Origin: Sphingobacterium arenae
GTDB taxonomy: Bacteria; Bacteroidota; Bacteroidia; Sphingobacteriales; Sphingobacteriaceae
Assembly (NCBI RefSeq): GCF_014692505.1
Contig: NZ_JACNYK010000005.1
Span: 124,001 to 188,000 of the forward strand
Direction: 5' to 3'
Length of the DNA stretch: 64,000 bases
Of this stretch, positions 38,701 through 46,261 are shown piece after piece; position 1 is the first letter of the stretch, and each line of letters starts with the position of its first letter. The position numbers and the translations under genes were made by a program. Under the pieces are notes generated by a model. The model worked only from the letters and a program-made list of their open reading frames with translations, was not told the origin of the DNA and ran no database searches.

Positions 38701-38887
38701 CAGCAAGGCAAAATTGTCTCGTGCTCGCGTGTATGCGGTAGGGCAAAATTTATGGACACTAACGGGATATAGTGGGTATGACCCGGAGGTGAGTGTAAAC
38801 GCGAGTAATCCTATGACACCTGGACTTGATTGGGGAGCTTACCCAAGGAGTAAGGTGTTTACATTTGGATTGGAAGTGCAGTTTTAA
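35741..38887 (+). CDS. SusC/RagA-type TonB-dependent importer 2
   Basis: 1048 residues from ATG 35741; a longer in-frame start at 35630 would overlap the SGBP gene by 104 bp and add a hydrophilic tail before the signal peptide, so it is rejected. Signal peptide ends ALYAQ; then a carboxypeptidase D-like domain, TonB box region (EEVVVVGYGEVKRGD), plug (YIVDGFEV, DVLKDASASAIYGARAANGV) and barrel ending GLEVQF. It pairs with SusD-2 and is clearly diverged from SusC-1, so the two pairs may import different sizes or sulfation forms. Confidence 0.95.
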   Translation: MYNMIIRKVLDKRLIMSIIALLLSVALYAQRVTLKGTVLDESETPLKGATVAVVGQPGSTSTDDNGTFSIRVNQGQTLQISYVGYIDQALRISGQNNLVIRLAPSASALEEVVVVGYGEVKRGDLTGSVASVGAKDIEEFRTSSVLGALGGQVAGVQITQADGEPGSGFSVNIRGVGTLTGDASPLYIVDGFEVSNLDFLANTDIESIDVLKDASASAIYGARAANGVVLVTTKQGKIGKPRITYTGATSHREIYKHLELLSPYEFVKLQADVNDRYASTYYREGEDDDGVPFKYQSAEDYIGVPGINWQSETFRPTWSQDHNVSVNGGVEATRYNFSFNRYKEDGIFNNSGFGRTTANMRINQKLTNSITLDARVNYAMVNRAGVGTTEDAGRFNMLAQIFSARPTGGLRVDDRTLLESAIDPEMLEEGQSLAQVNPVLQTESVTNDRRQELWGTNLSVTWQILKGLTFRSAGTYNTTNYRNDVFYKQDSRQAYRNGQKPYEQTQAGKNLRWVNYNNLTWKQQIDDKHSYDVMVGQEASFRSTEYLLGQAMDFPFDNLGNNNLGVGATPSRVTTDFFDQKLLSFFARANYNYGDRYLLTATMRADGSTVFSSKNKWGYFPSFAAAWRISEESFLKDVSVLSNLKLRAGWGIVGNDRIPNYLSLDLYELSRYGIGTTTHTVLTPKHLRNENLKWEGASTINLGLDWGFFNNRLTMVTDLFVKDTRDLLLAQSLAHVTGFDAQYQNIGKIRNKGFEWTVVGRPIQKKDFTWESSFNISFIRNELRALQDGVEAMFSRSNFDSNFTEYDYVAYVGQSLGLMYGYEFDGIYQYSDFNTTPDGRLRLKEGVTDNRRMSNLAPGMVKYKDQTGDGIITTDDRTVIGNAIPKWFGGFTNSFQYKGIDLSFLFQFNYGNDVYNATRLYSTQSRSGRRNMLAEVADRWTPTNASNKVPSTNGYVTNDVYSRFIEDGSFLRLKNLAVGYNLPITWISKAKLSRARVYAVGQNLWTLTGYSGYDPEVSVNASNPMTPGLDWGAYPRSKVFTFGLEVQF

Positions 38888-38905
38888 CGAAATACTTTAA
38901 GAAAG

Positions 38906-40600
38906 ATGAAAAGAGTAATATATTATATCCTGACAGGCGTTTTATTAATGTTTAATACAGCTTGTTCAGACTATCTATCGGAAGAATCGTATACGGATAT
39001 CGACAAAAATAATTACATGACGAATGCGGCAGAAGCACAAAATGTACTGTTGGGAGTATATCGTAACATGGTTGTAGACGCAGTGTATGGTTATCATTTA
39101 TCTATTTTGTTTCCGCTGGGGACTGATATTTCCCAAGTGGAAGGTAATTCTAATGAGAACTTTCGGATTATACCAACCAATTCCTTTTCGGCAAATCAAG
39201 CTGAAATACAACGGACGTGGGCCGCATTATACAATGGTATATATAATGCCAATGATTTTATGGAAGGTATTGAGGAAAAGATGGAAAACTATTCCAATGA
39301 GGATCGGGAATTGGCAACTATATATATCGCGGAAGCTAGAAGTTTGAGAGCATTGTTTTACTTTGAGTTGTTGCGTCGATATGGCCACATCGCATTAATA
39401 ACGAATACGGCAATGTCTAATCAACATCCGTCTACTTTTGTGCAAGAAGAGCCTGTTAAAGTGTACGAGTTTATTGAACAAGACTTACAGTATGCGGTAG
39501 AAAATCTGCCTTACGCAGTTGATGACACCAAAAGAAGTGATAATAGTTTCCGATTTTCGAAAGGTGCAGCTCTAGGATTATTGGCAAAAGTATATGCGAC
39601 TTGGGCTGGATATCCTGTTAGAGATGAATCAAAATGGGAATTGGCAGCCAATACCGCGGAAATTTTAATAACCTCCAATAAACATGGTTTGCTCTCCGGT
39701 TACGAGCAATTGTGGGAAAATGCTGGCTCCGGTATCTGGAACCCGGCAGAGAGTTTGATCGAAGCTTCTTTCTATTCACCTACCGCAGTAAACGGGGCAC
39801 AAGATCCCATTGGCCGGATAGGAAAATGGAATGGTGTCCGTGCAACAGAAATAGCGGGTCAACGAGGAAGAAACGCAGGAAACGTGCGTGTTGTACATAC
39901 TTTTGTGCTTGATTGGCGAACGTATCCTGAAGACTTGCGTCGAGATATCGCGATTGCTAATTATCAATATAACCCGGCAAAAGTACTATGGGTAAAAGGA
40001 GCGAATGATACCGACGAACAAGCAAAAGCGGACGATGCTGATCCGACTAGAAAACAACCGCAAAAACAAAATTACACACCAGGCAAATGGGATACGGAGA
40101 AATATGTACCCCAAAGTAATGCGCTCATCAATAACGATATGTCAAATATCAATTGGTATGTTTTAAGATATGCCGATGTGCTATTATTGTACGCGGAAGC
40201 AGTAAATGAATGGAAGCAAGGACCTACGGCAGATGCTTATTCGGCTGTCAACATGGTGCGTAGAAGAGGGTATGGATTGCCAATGGAAGCAAGCAGTAAT
40301 TTGGCCGATTTACCGTCTGGTTTAGATGTTAGTGGATTTCGGGACGCTGTTCGAAAAGAACGTGCATTTGAATTGGCCTTTGAAGGGCACCGTAAACTTG
40401 ATCTTATCCGTTGGGGGATCTATTATGAAACCGTGCGGGCTACAGCAGTAAACTTAGGATTATGGTGGCAATCTGCTAATTCGCCGAATTATGTAGTTGG
40501 GCAACCAGGGTATACAACACAAGGTAAACATGAATTGTATCCTATCCCGCAACGGGATATGGACTTAATGCAGCAATTTGAACAAAATCCTGGTTGGTAG
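38906..40600 (+). CDS. SusD/RagB-family surface glycan-binding lipoprotein 2
   Basis: 564 residues with lipobox FNTAC (Cys20) and the SusD helical fold (AEARSLRALFYFELLRRYGH; FELAFEGHRKLDLIRW; ELYPIPQRD near the end). It is the partner lid of SusC-2, 18 bp upstream. Followed by a strong terminator that closes the locus on the right. Confidence 0.94.
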   Translation: MKRVIYYILTGVLLMFNTACSDYLSEESYTDIDKNNYMTNAAEAQNVLLGVYRNMVVDAVYGYHLSILFPLGTDISQVEGNSNENFRIIPTNSFSANQAEIQRTWAALYNGIYNANDFMEGIEEKMENYSNEDRELATIYIAEARSLRALFYFELLRRYGHIALITNTAMSNQHPSTFVQEEPVKVYEFIEQDLQYAVENLPYAVDDTKRSDNSFRFSKGAALGLLAKVYATWAGYPVRDESKWELAANTAEILITSNKHGLLSGYEQLWENAGSGIWNPAESLIEASFYSPTAVNGAQDPIGRIGKWNGVRATEIAGQRGRNAGNVRVVHTFVLDWRTYPEDLRRDIAIANYQYNPAKVLWVKGANDTDEQAKADDADPTRKQPQKQNYTPGKWDTEKYVPQSNALINNDMSNINWYVLRYADVLLLYAEAVNEWKQGPTADAYSAVNMVRRRGYGLPMEASSNLADLPSGLDVSGFRDAVRKERAFELAFEGHRKLDLIRWGIYYETVRATAVNLGLWWQSANSPNYVVGQPGYTTQGKHELYPIPQRDMDLMQQFEQNPGW

Positions 40601-40635
40601 AGAAGAGATAAAAACAGTATATCAATGTTTTATTG

Positions 40636-40676
40636 CTCCACATAAGCTATATGATCTTGTGTGGAGTTTTTTATTT
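40636..40676 (+). terminator. Terminator closing the PUL
   Basis: 11-bp stem CTCCACATAAG / CTTGTGTGGAG with one G-U pair and a 9-nt loop, then TTTTTTATTT. It lies 35 bp past the SusD-2 stop. Confidence 0.88.
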
Positions 40677-40704
40677 AACTGAGAAAAATACTTAAATTTA
40701 AATT

Positions 40705-41112
40705 ATGAACAATGAATTGTTACAAAAAGAGCTTGCGTACAAAACCTCCCGTTCCGGTGGCGCAGGAGGGCAGCATGTAAACAAGGTGGAATCAAAGGTA
40801 ACACTTATCTGGAATGTCAATGAATCAGAAAGTATGACAGAAGATGAGAAAATACGTGTTCGCCAAAAATTAGCCAACCGATTGAATAAAGACGGTCTGT
40901 TGCAAATGGAGGCTTCGACAGAAAGAAGCCAAGTCAAGAATAAGGAGATTGTCACGGTACGTTTCTTTAATCTTCTCCATCAGACATTAAAACTAGAAAA
41001 GAAACGAATTGCAACAAAAACGCCCAAGTCTCAAGTTCTCGATCGATTAGATCGAAAGAAAAAGCAATCCCAAAAGAAACAGAATCGTAAAAAGAATTTC
41101 AACTGGGAATAG
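40705..41112 (+). CDS. arfB: Ribosome rescue peptidyl-tRNA hydrolase ArfB
   Basis: 135 residues with the catalytic GGQ motif near residue 21 (SGGAGGQHVNKV), and a Lys/Arg-rich C-terminal tail (RKKKQSQKKQNRKKN) that in ArfB/YaeJ enters the empty mRNA channel. It lacks the codon-recognition domains of release factors. Function: frees ribosomes stalled without a stop codon by hydrolysing peptidyl-tRNA. It stands alone after the PUL terminator and converges on the next gene. Confidence 0.92.
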   Translation: MNNELLQKELAYKTSRSGGAGGQHVNKVESKVTLIWNVNESESMTEDEKIRVRQKLANRLNKDGLLQMEASTERSQVKNKEIVTVRFFNLLHQTLKLEKKRIATKTPKSQVLDRLDRKKKQSQKKQNRKKNFNWE

Positions 41113-41128
41113 TAATAGAAGCCAGTTT

Positions 41129-41404
41129 CTATTCTTGAAAATGGCTAACTACCAAAGGCCTTCCTTGTTCATCTTTTTCAAAAGCCGCTAAAAAGGCCAC
41201 TTTATGTCCTTCTAAAAATAAAAATCTCGAAATAAAATCTTCATTGCGCTGCGTAGACTCAATGCGCAATATAAAGTCTTCGTCGTCCAGATCAATCGTT
41301 GCAAATTTGATGTCCTTTGATACTTGGTAAAGTTTTGAGATAAGATGAGACCGTTGTAAAATGGTTCGAATCGAGGTTTTAAAGATCAGTACATACTTTT
41401 TCAT
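41129..41404 (-). CDS. Small protein, possible HMA-like fold without CxxC
   Basis: 91 residues, no signal peptide. Not firmly recognised. Residues 1-50 (YVLIFKTSI, then IDLDDEDFILRIES) recall small Bacteroidota proteins of heavy-metal-associated ferredoxin-like fold, but the metal-binding CxxC is absent and there is no cysteine at all. The remaining ~40 residues end in LVVSHFQE. Coding status is supported by balanced composition and by a putative promoter with three 21-bp-spaced sites upstream (41505-41557). Confidence 0.55.
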   Translation of the reverse strand: MKKYVLIFKTSIRTILQRSHLISKLYQVSKDIKFATIDLDDEDFILRIESTQRNEDFISRFLFLEGHKVAFLAAFEKDEQGRPLVVSHFQE

Positions 41405-41504
41405 CAGGGTATACTATTTATCTAAATATTATTGTTTGTTAGATCACCTAGGATGGTAACCTAAAACAAATATGCAGGAAAAGTGGATGAATCTTTAAGG
41501 GAAA

Positions 41505-41557
41505 TCGGCTGAAGCGGACAAAATATCGGTTGAACCGTCCGTTTTATCGGTGAACCG
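41505..41557 (-). promoter_or_regulatory. Three 21-bp-phased operator-like repeats
   Basis: On the plus strand the motif TCGG(C/T)TGAA(C/G)CG starts at 41505, 41526 and 41547 (the third lacks one T), an exact 21-bp period. It lies 31-83 bp upstream of a near-consensus -7 box for the 91-aa gene (minus strand CATATTTG at 41474-41467) and just past the LytTR regulator's stop. Likely a binding site for a DNA-binding regulator that contacts one DNA face; the neighbouring LytTR protein is the natural candidate. Confidence 0.5.
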
Positions 41558-41583
41558 TTTTCTTTTCAAGGTAGTGTCTTAGG

Positions 41584-42342
41584 TTATCCTTCTAACCACT
41601 GGATAAAAATTTGGTACTTTTCTTTACTGACTGAAATTTTAGCTGGATGGTCAACACGTAAATTGAGAATAAGTTTACGAGATAAACCCAGATTTGCAAA
41701 AGCAATTGCGCTACGATTTAGAATATGTTGTCGGTTCACCCGAAAGAAATCATCCCCAAGAAGATACTCCATTTCCTCCAAACTTTTATTAATAAGATAT
41801 TCTTTCCCAGTGTGCGTTTTTACAAAAACATTGTCGAATTCAATATAACAAAGAGCAATATCTGCTATTTGGACGGGGATAATTTTATCACCGTGTATTA
41901 CAACCAAGGATTTTTTTGTTCTTTCCGTTATTTTATTGTTATTGCTAACCGAATGAACCATATCCAGCGCAGTGGAGTTAAAAGCCTGTTGTAAAAGATG
42001 ATATTTTTCTAAGGTTTTTCGGATACTCTCATCCGAAAAGGGCTTTAAAATGTAATCAAGCCCAAAATGCTGAAACGCTTCCATCATATACTGGTTATAG
42101 GCGGTGCAAAATACTACCGGAGCTTTTGGCGGTATTGTTTTAAAAATATCGAAAGATTCGCCGTCACCCAGTTGAATATCACTAAAAATAAGATCGACAG
42201 TTTGCGCTGTCCTAAAATAGGAAATAGCCTCCCGTACGCTTGTTAAACGGGCACAGAGCTGTATATTGGGCTCTAATCGTTTCAGTGTTAAGCATAAGTC
42301 TTCGGCCGTTAAATCTTCGTCTTCAATGATGATTATTTTCAT
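41584..42342 (-). CDS. LytTR-family response regulator
   Basis: 252 residues from ATG 42342 (MKIIIIEDED); a longer frame to 42387 only adds sequence overlapping the kinase gene. N-terminal receiver domain with acidic pocket (EDED), phospho-acceptor Asp in LIFSDIQLGDGES and Lys in YILKPF; C-terminal LytTR DNA-binding domain (~150-252; DNVFVKTHTGKEYLI, FFRVNRQHILN). Pairs with the LytS-like kinase immediately upstream, overlapping it by 20 bp. LytTR domains bind short direct repeats, and phased repeats lie just downstream of this gene. Confidence 0.92.
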   Translation of the reverse strand: MKIIIIEDEDLTAEDLCLTLKRLEPNIQLCARLTSVREAISYFRTAQTVDLIFSDIQLGDGESFDIFKTIPPKAPVVFCTAYNQYMMEAFQHFGLDYILKPFSDESIRKTLEKYHLLQQAFNSTALDMVHSVSNNNKITERTKKSLVVIHGDKIIPVQIADIALCYIEFDNVFVKTHTGKEYLINKSLEEMEYLLGDDFFRVNRQHILNRSAIAFANLGLSRKLILNLRVDHPAKISVSKEKYQIFIQWLEG

Positions 42343-43384
42343 GTTGGATAAGTTTAAGCCGTACCTCAAAAGTCGTCTCATTCTCATAGATGATTACGCT
42401 GTCCTGCAGATAGTAGCTGAATCGTTCTTTAAGATTATTAAGGCCATAGTTGTTGTTGTCCGCCATAGAGGGCTTGCGTAAACATACGTTATTGCTGACT
42501 ACCACCCACCCTAATTGTTCACGAATGGTGATGATTAGGGGATGATCAATTGTATAAAAATTATGTTTCAACGCATTATCTACCAATGGTTGTAAGGAGA
42601 AGATAGGGAGTAAATCCTGGTGTACACTTTCAGAAACCTGAATCTCAAACTGTATCGCTTCATTAAACCGCAGCTTTTGCATAGAAAGATAATCTTCACA
42701 AAGTCTGAGTTCTTGTTTGACCGATGCAAGCCCATCATCTGAGGTCATAAAACTCCCCCGTAAATAATCAGACAGTTGAAGCAAGTACGATTCCGCTTTG
42801 ATGCTATCTTTTTTTATCAGCGATTTCAAACTCGAAAGAGCATTAAAGAGAAAATGCGGTTGTACTTGCTGCCTTAACATTTGATTCACCGCCCGTTCTT
42901 TTAATTTATCTAGTTTCGACCGTTCTAATTCTAATTGGTTTTTAAAATAATCGGTCATTAAGAAATACAACCATAAAAGCACAATAAAATTTAAAATAGC
43001 AGCTCGAAAACCAGCTAGAAGTAGTAGGTTAAAGATAGAACCTGTGATAATCTTATCTTCTTGAGGAGTGAGGATGCCCAAATAGGAAAAGGCAAGAAGG
43101 AGGCCTAAGCTGATGCTAAATGTCAACATAAAACTAAGCATCTTCACTTTTATAGGAGATTTGATCGGATCCTTCACATCAAAGTGGACATGAAGGGCGA
43201 GATTGGAAACTATAATTCCAAAGAACGCAAAAAATCCTGCGCACGTGTTGAACCAAAAATTTGCTTGATCTCTATATAGCAAGGCATCGATAATTGATAT
43301 GGACACGATACACAGCGAGAATATCACACTGCGTTGCACCCAACACGTTAACGGATAGCGATGCCGGTTACGTATAAATCCCAT
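42323..43384 (-). CDS. LytS/YehU-type sensor histidine kinase
   Basis: 353 residues: four predicted membrane helices in the first ~160, a short coiled linker, then the His_kinase domain with the phospho-acceptor histidine in QVQPHFLFNALSSL and a degenerate HATPase domain (LQPLVDNALKHNF; NNYGLNNLKERF). No periplasmic sensor domain of note, so the membrane part probably senses the signal. It overlaps its LytTR partner by 20 bp, a coupled pair. Confidence 0.92.
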   Translation of the reverse strand: MGFIRNRHRYPLTCWVQRSVIFSLCIVSISIIDALLYRDQANFWFNTCAGFFAFFGIIVSNLALHVHFDVKDPIKSPIKVKMLSFMLTFSISLGLLLAFSYLGILTPQEDKIITGSIFNLLLLAGFRAAILNFIVLLWLYFLMTDYFKNQLELERSKLDKLKERAVNQMLRQQVQPHFLFNALSSLKSLIKKDSIKAESYLLQLSDYLRGSFMTSDDGLASVKQELRLCEDYLSMQKLRFNEAIQFEIQVSESVHQDLLPIFSLQPLVDNALKHNFYTIDHPLIITIREQLGWVVVSNNVCLRKPSMADNNNYGLNNLKERFSYYLQDSVIIYENETTFEVRLKLIQHENNHH

Positions 43385-43446
43385 TTATATTTTTTTTACA
43401 AAGATAACGGAATAATTTTTATGTAAAGGTAAAGGAAATTGCAATA

Positions 43447-43491
43447 AACTAATTTTTTAGTTGTATAACTAAAAAATTAGTTATACATTTG
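43447..43491 (+). promoter_or_regulatory. blaI-M56 promoter with overlapping operator
   Basis: Promoter: TTG at 43461-43463, 20-nt spacer, TACATTTG at 43484-43491, an exact Bacteroidota pair. Operator: perfect inverted repeat at 43447-43482, arms of 16 bp (AACTAATTTTTTAGTT and its complement) with GTAT between, covering the TTG and reaching within 1 bp of the -7 box. A BlaI dimer bound here would block RNA polymerase, so autorepression is expected. Confidence 0.75.
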
Positions 43492-43538
43492 TTCTTACAA
43501 TCAATTGCAGGCAATATTGTCTTTTAATAAATAGCGTT

Positions 43539-43910
43539 ATGGACGAAATAAAAGAACTTACAAAGGCGGAGGAACAGATCATGCAAGAACTGTGGAACAT
43601 AGGGGGAGGATTCGTGAAAGAAATCATAGTCCAACTGCCCGACCCGAAGCCGGCTTATAATACAGTATCTACCATTATTCGTATTCTAGAAACCAAGGGT
43701 TTCGTAGAACACGAGTCTTTTGGCAAAAGCCATCGCTACTTGCCTAAGATTAGCAAAGAAGAATATAAGAAGTTAATTACCGGAAAACTCTTGCAGAATT
43801 ATTTCGATAATTCCACGTCGAGTATGTTATCTTTTTTCTTAGAAGAAAGGAAAATGGACGTAAAGGAATTGGATGAAATTATGCAAATTATCCAACGGAA
43901 TAAAAAATAA
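43539..43910 (+). CDS. BlaI/MecI/CopY-family repressor
   Basis: 123 residues with the winged-helix fold of BlaI (LTKAEEQIMQELWNI at the start; PAYNTVSTIIRILETKGFVEH as recognition helix/wing; a C-terminal dimer helix with FFLEERKMDVKELDEI). It lies 7 bp before a BlaR1-type M56 membrane peptidase gene. In such pairs the peptidase responds to an envelope signal and the repressor is inactivated. A matching palindrome overlaps its own promoter. Confidence 0.93.
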   Translation: MDEIKELTKAEEQIMQELWNIGGGFVKEIIVQLPDPKPAYNTVSTIIRILETKGFVEHESFGKSHRYLPKISKEEYKKLITGKLLQNYFDNSTSSMLSFFLEERKMDVKELDEIMQIIQRNKK

Positions 43911-43917
43911 AGAAGCT

Positions 43918-45477
43918 ATGACCTACTTGATTTTAGCAAACATATCGTTGATTCTGTTCTTTGTAATATACGTACTGGTGTTGAAGCCTCTAACGTTTTT
44001 TCAGTGGAATAGGGGTTACTTACTCAGCTCAATTGTCATTTCGTTTGCCGTTCCGCTATTACAGTTTATCGATTTGAGCCAACACAAGGAAGTGTACCAG
44101 CCATTGGCTATAATCGATTTTGTAGAAATGGAATCTGTGCACATGACACAGACGGTATCGGGCAACTACTGGTCAGCTATGGATTGGGTTCGACTTGTCT
44201 ATCTCGCTGTAGTGGGACTGATGTTATTTTGGTTAGGCCTCCGGCTATACCGTGTGTTTAAAAACTTTGAAGATACCGGTACCGGGCAAAGGAACTTTTC
44301 TTTCCTGAATCGAGTGCTGATTGCAGAAGGAATCCATCATCGCGATGTAATTGCTGCGCATGAACAGATTCATATAAAGCAAGGTCATAGCTACGACATC
44401 CTATTTGTAGAGGTTTTGCGTGCATTCAATTGGTTTAACCCGATTTTTTATTTCTACTTGAAAGAACTCAAATTTCAGCACGAATGTATTGCGGATAAGG
44501 TGTGTTCGGAAGACAAAGTGCAATATGCGGAATTACTGGTTGCACATGCATTGGGGGTTTCGCATAACGTATTGGCGCATGAGTTTTCTAATCAATCATT
44601 TTTAAAACAGCGTATTATGATGTTATTCAAAAATAAATCAAAGAAAATAAACCGAACGAAATATATATTAATGATTCCTGTAGCGCTATCAGTTTCAACA
44701 TTTGCTTTAGCCTTTAATAGTTCAATTAAGGATGCTGTCGATAATCAAGTGCAGCGTCTGGAAAACATGGATATTTCGCTAATAGCAGTACAAGGAAAAC
44801 GTGTTAGGCCAGAACCGGAAGACGGCAGGGAAATGTTTATGAAATGGTTTGTCGACAATTACAAGGTGCCGGAAACCATTGATCCTACGGATAATGACCC
44901 TTTTATAGGTATCGTATTTAATGTCAGCAAAACGGGGGATCTGAGTGATTTTACATTGAGAGAGGGAACACAGTTTAATAAAGCATTTTTTGATGAGGCT
45001 GTTCGATTGATTTCCCAAAGCAAATGGAAGCCCGCTGAACGGGATGGGGCGGCTATTGATAGTAGAGGTTGGGTCGGTTTCAAGTTTGATTCTTCCAGTA
45101 AGATAATTGAAAATCATACGCGCGTCGATGTCGCTCCTGAACCGAAGGGTGGACTAAACGAATGGAGAAGATACATTGGCAAATGGTATAACTTCCCGAA
45201 AAAGTTTGCAGATGAAAAAGGTTCGGGAGAGGTTGTCGTCAGCTTTGTCGTAGGCAAATCTGGAGAAATTAGAGATTTGAAAACCCTGAAAGAACCGGTT
45301 ACGGGGGCCGGTAAAAGAGCACACGATGCAATTGCAAAGTTTGGTGCATGGAAGCCAGGCATCTTGGATGGACAAGCGGTAGAATACCGCTACGAACTTC
45401 CAATTAAATTAAGCGCACCAAATGCGTTAGGCGTTACCGAAGTGGGCTATTTGAGCAGCAGTAGAATAAAGGAGTAG
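43918..45477 (+). CDS. BlaR1-like M56 membrane peptidase with two TonB-like C-terminal domains
   Basis: 519 residues from ATG 43918; the frame opens further upstream but that overlaps blaI. Three membrane helices in the first ~115 residues, the zinc-peptidase motif HEQIH (148-152) and downstream HECIADKVC, a further helix (~264-285), then two separate domains resembling the TonB C-terminus (~315-400, FIGIVFNVSKTGDLSDF; ~435-505, GEVVVSFVVGKSGEIRDL). BlaR1 proteins normally end in a penicillin-binding sensor; here that is replaced. Probable role: membrane signal receptor or protease controlling BlaI. No beta-lactamase gene is adjacent. Confidence 0.88.
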   Translation: MTYLILANISLILFFVIYVLVLKPLTFFQWNRGYLLSSIVISFAVPLLQFIDLSQHKEVYQPLAIIDFVEMESVHMTQTVSGNYWSAMDWVRLVYLAVVGLMLFWLGLRLYRVFKNFEDTGTGQRNFSFLNRVLIAEGIHHRDVIAAHEQIHIKQGHSYDILFVEVLRAFNWFNPIFYFYLKELKFQHECIADKVCSEDKVQYAELLVAHALGVSHNVLAHEFSNQSFLKQRIMMLFKNKSKKINRTKYILMIPVALSVSTFALAFNSSIKDAVDNQVQRLENMDISLIAVQGKRVRPEPEDGREMFMKWFVDNYKVPETIDPTDNDPFIGIVFNVSKTGDLSDFTLREGTQFNKAFFDEAVRLISQSKWKPAERDGAAIDSRGWVGFKFDSSSKIIENHTRVDVAPEPKGGLNEWRRYIGKWYNFPKKFADEKGSGEVVVSFVVGKSGEIRDLKTLKEPVTGAGKRAHDAIAKFGAWKPGILDGQAVEYRYELPIKLSAPNALGVTEVGYLSSSRIKE

Positions 45478-45496
45478 TAATAATTTAGTGAAAATC

Positions 45497-45524
45497 GAAT
45501 TAAGGTGGCATGCCACCTTAATTC
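45497..45524. terminator. 28-nt perfect palindrome between convergent genes
   Basis: GAATTAAGGTGGCA and its exact complement fill the space between the M56 stop and the purC stop. RNA would form a tight hairpin on either strand. T runs are weak, so it may be a weak bidirectional terminator or a 3'-end stabiliser. Confidence 0.55.
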
Positions 45525-46208
45525 TTAACTTAAAAATGCTTTTTCGAGTTCCAAAGGAACGATATAGGTGCCATTTTTATAAACACGCATATTCCCTCCG
45601 GAAATCTCATCAATCAGAATAAGCTGGTTATTGGAAATATCATGGCCAAATTCCAATTTAATATCATAAAGGTCCAATCCCTTTTTAGCCAGTTCAGCTT
45701 TTACGATATCGCAAATTTTACGGGTGAGGTCCGTCAGTTCATCGTATTGTGCTGCGGTCAAAATACCCAACATAGCTAAAGCCTCTTGCGAAATAACTGG
45801 GTCGCCCCGTTCGTCATCTTTAATCGTCACTTCAACAAAGCGATCCAGATCTTGCCCCTCTTGACAATATGCAGCGTACCGTCTGTAGAAACTTCCTACC
45901 GCTTTATAGCGACAGATTACTTCGAGTCCTTTACCTATAACTTGTGCATTTTTTACAATCATAGATACATCATCTATATCCGCAGAAACGTAATGTGTAG
46001 GGACTTGTAGATTGTTCAATAGTTCGAAAAAATATGTTGTCATTTTCAACCCTGATTTTCCTGCTCCGTCGATAGTCAGTCCTACGGTATTGGCTCCCGG
46101 ATCGAAAATGCCGTTTTCGCCTGTTACATCGTCTTTAAATTTTAATAGAATACGGTCGTTGTCCAATTGATAAACATCCTTTGTTTTACCTTGATATATA
46201 AGCTGCAT
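45525..46208 (-). CDS. purC: SAICAR synthetase
   Basis: 227 residues from ATG 46208 (MQLIYQGKTKDVYQ), the normal PurC start; 13 extra residues to 46247 are unlikely. ATP-binding glycine/Lys region at the N-terminus, SAICAR synthetase signatures later (LELEFGHD-like KLEFGHDISNNQLILIDEIS). It condenses CAIR with aspartate in purine biosynthesis. Stands as a single gene, converging on the M56 gene. Confidence 0.96.
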   Translation of the reverse strand: MQLIYQGKTKDVYQLDNDRILLKFKDDVTGENGIFDPGANTVGLTIDGAGKSGLKMTTYFFELLNNLQVPTHYVSADIDDVSMIVKNAQVIGKGLEVICRYKAVGSFYRRYAAYCQEGQDLDRFVEVTIKDDERGDPVISQEALAMLGILTAAQYDELTDLTRKICDIVKAELAKKGLDLYDIKLEFGHDISNNQLILIDEISGGNMRVYKNGTYIVPLELEKAFLS

Positions 46209-46261
46209 GGTGTTGATTTTATGATGTGCAAAATACGAAAATTCCATTAATTGTTGGCGAC

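Noticed and set aside
10273..40600. Chondroitin/hyaluronan or alginate PUL
   Set aside because: No PL8 lyase or typical alginate lyase families; HepIII-like residues and the sulfatase signatures favour heparan, although context alone is not proof.
45497..45524. Operator for the BlaI homologue
   Set aside because: The palindrome sequence is unrelated to the AACTAA-type operator at 43447-43482 and lies between two stop codons, so a 3'-end hairpin is more likely.
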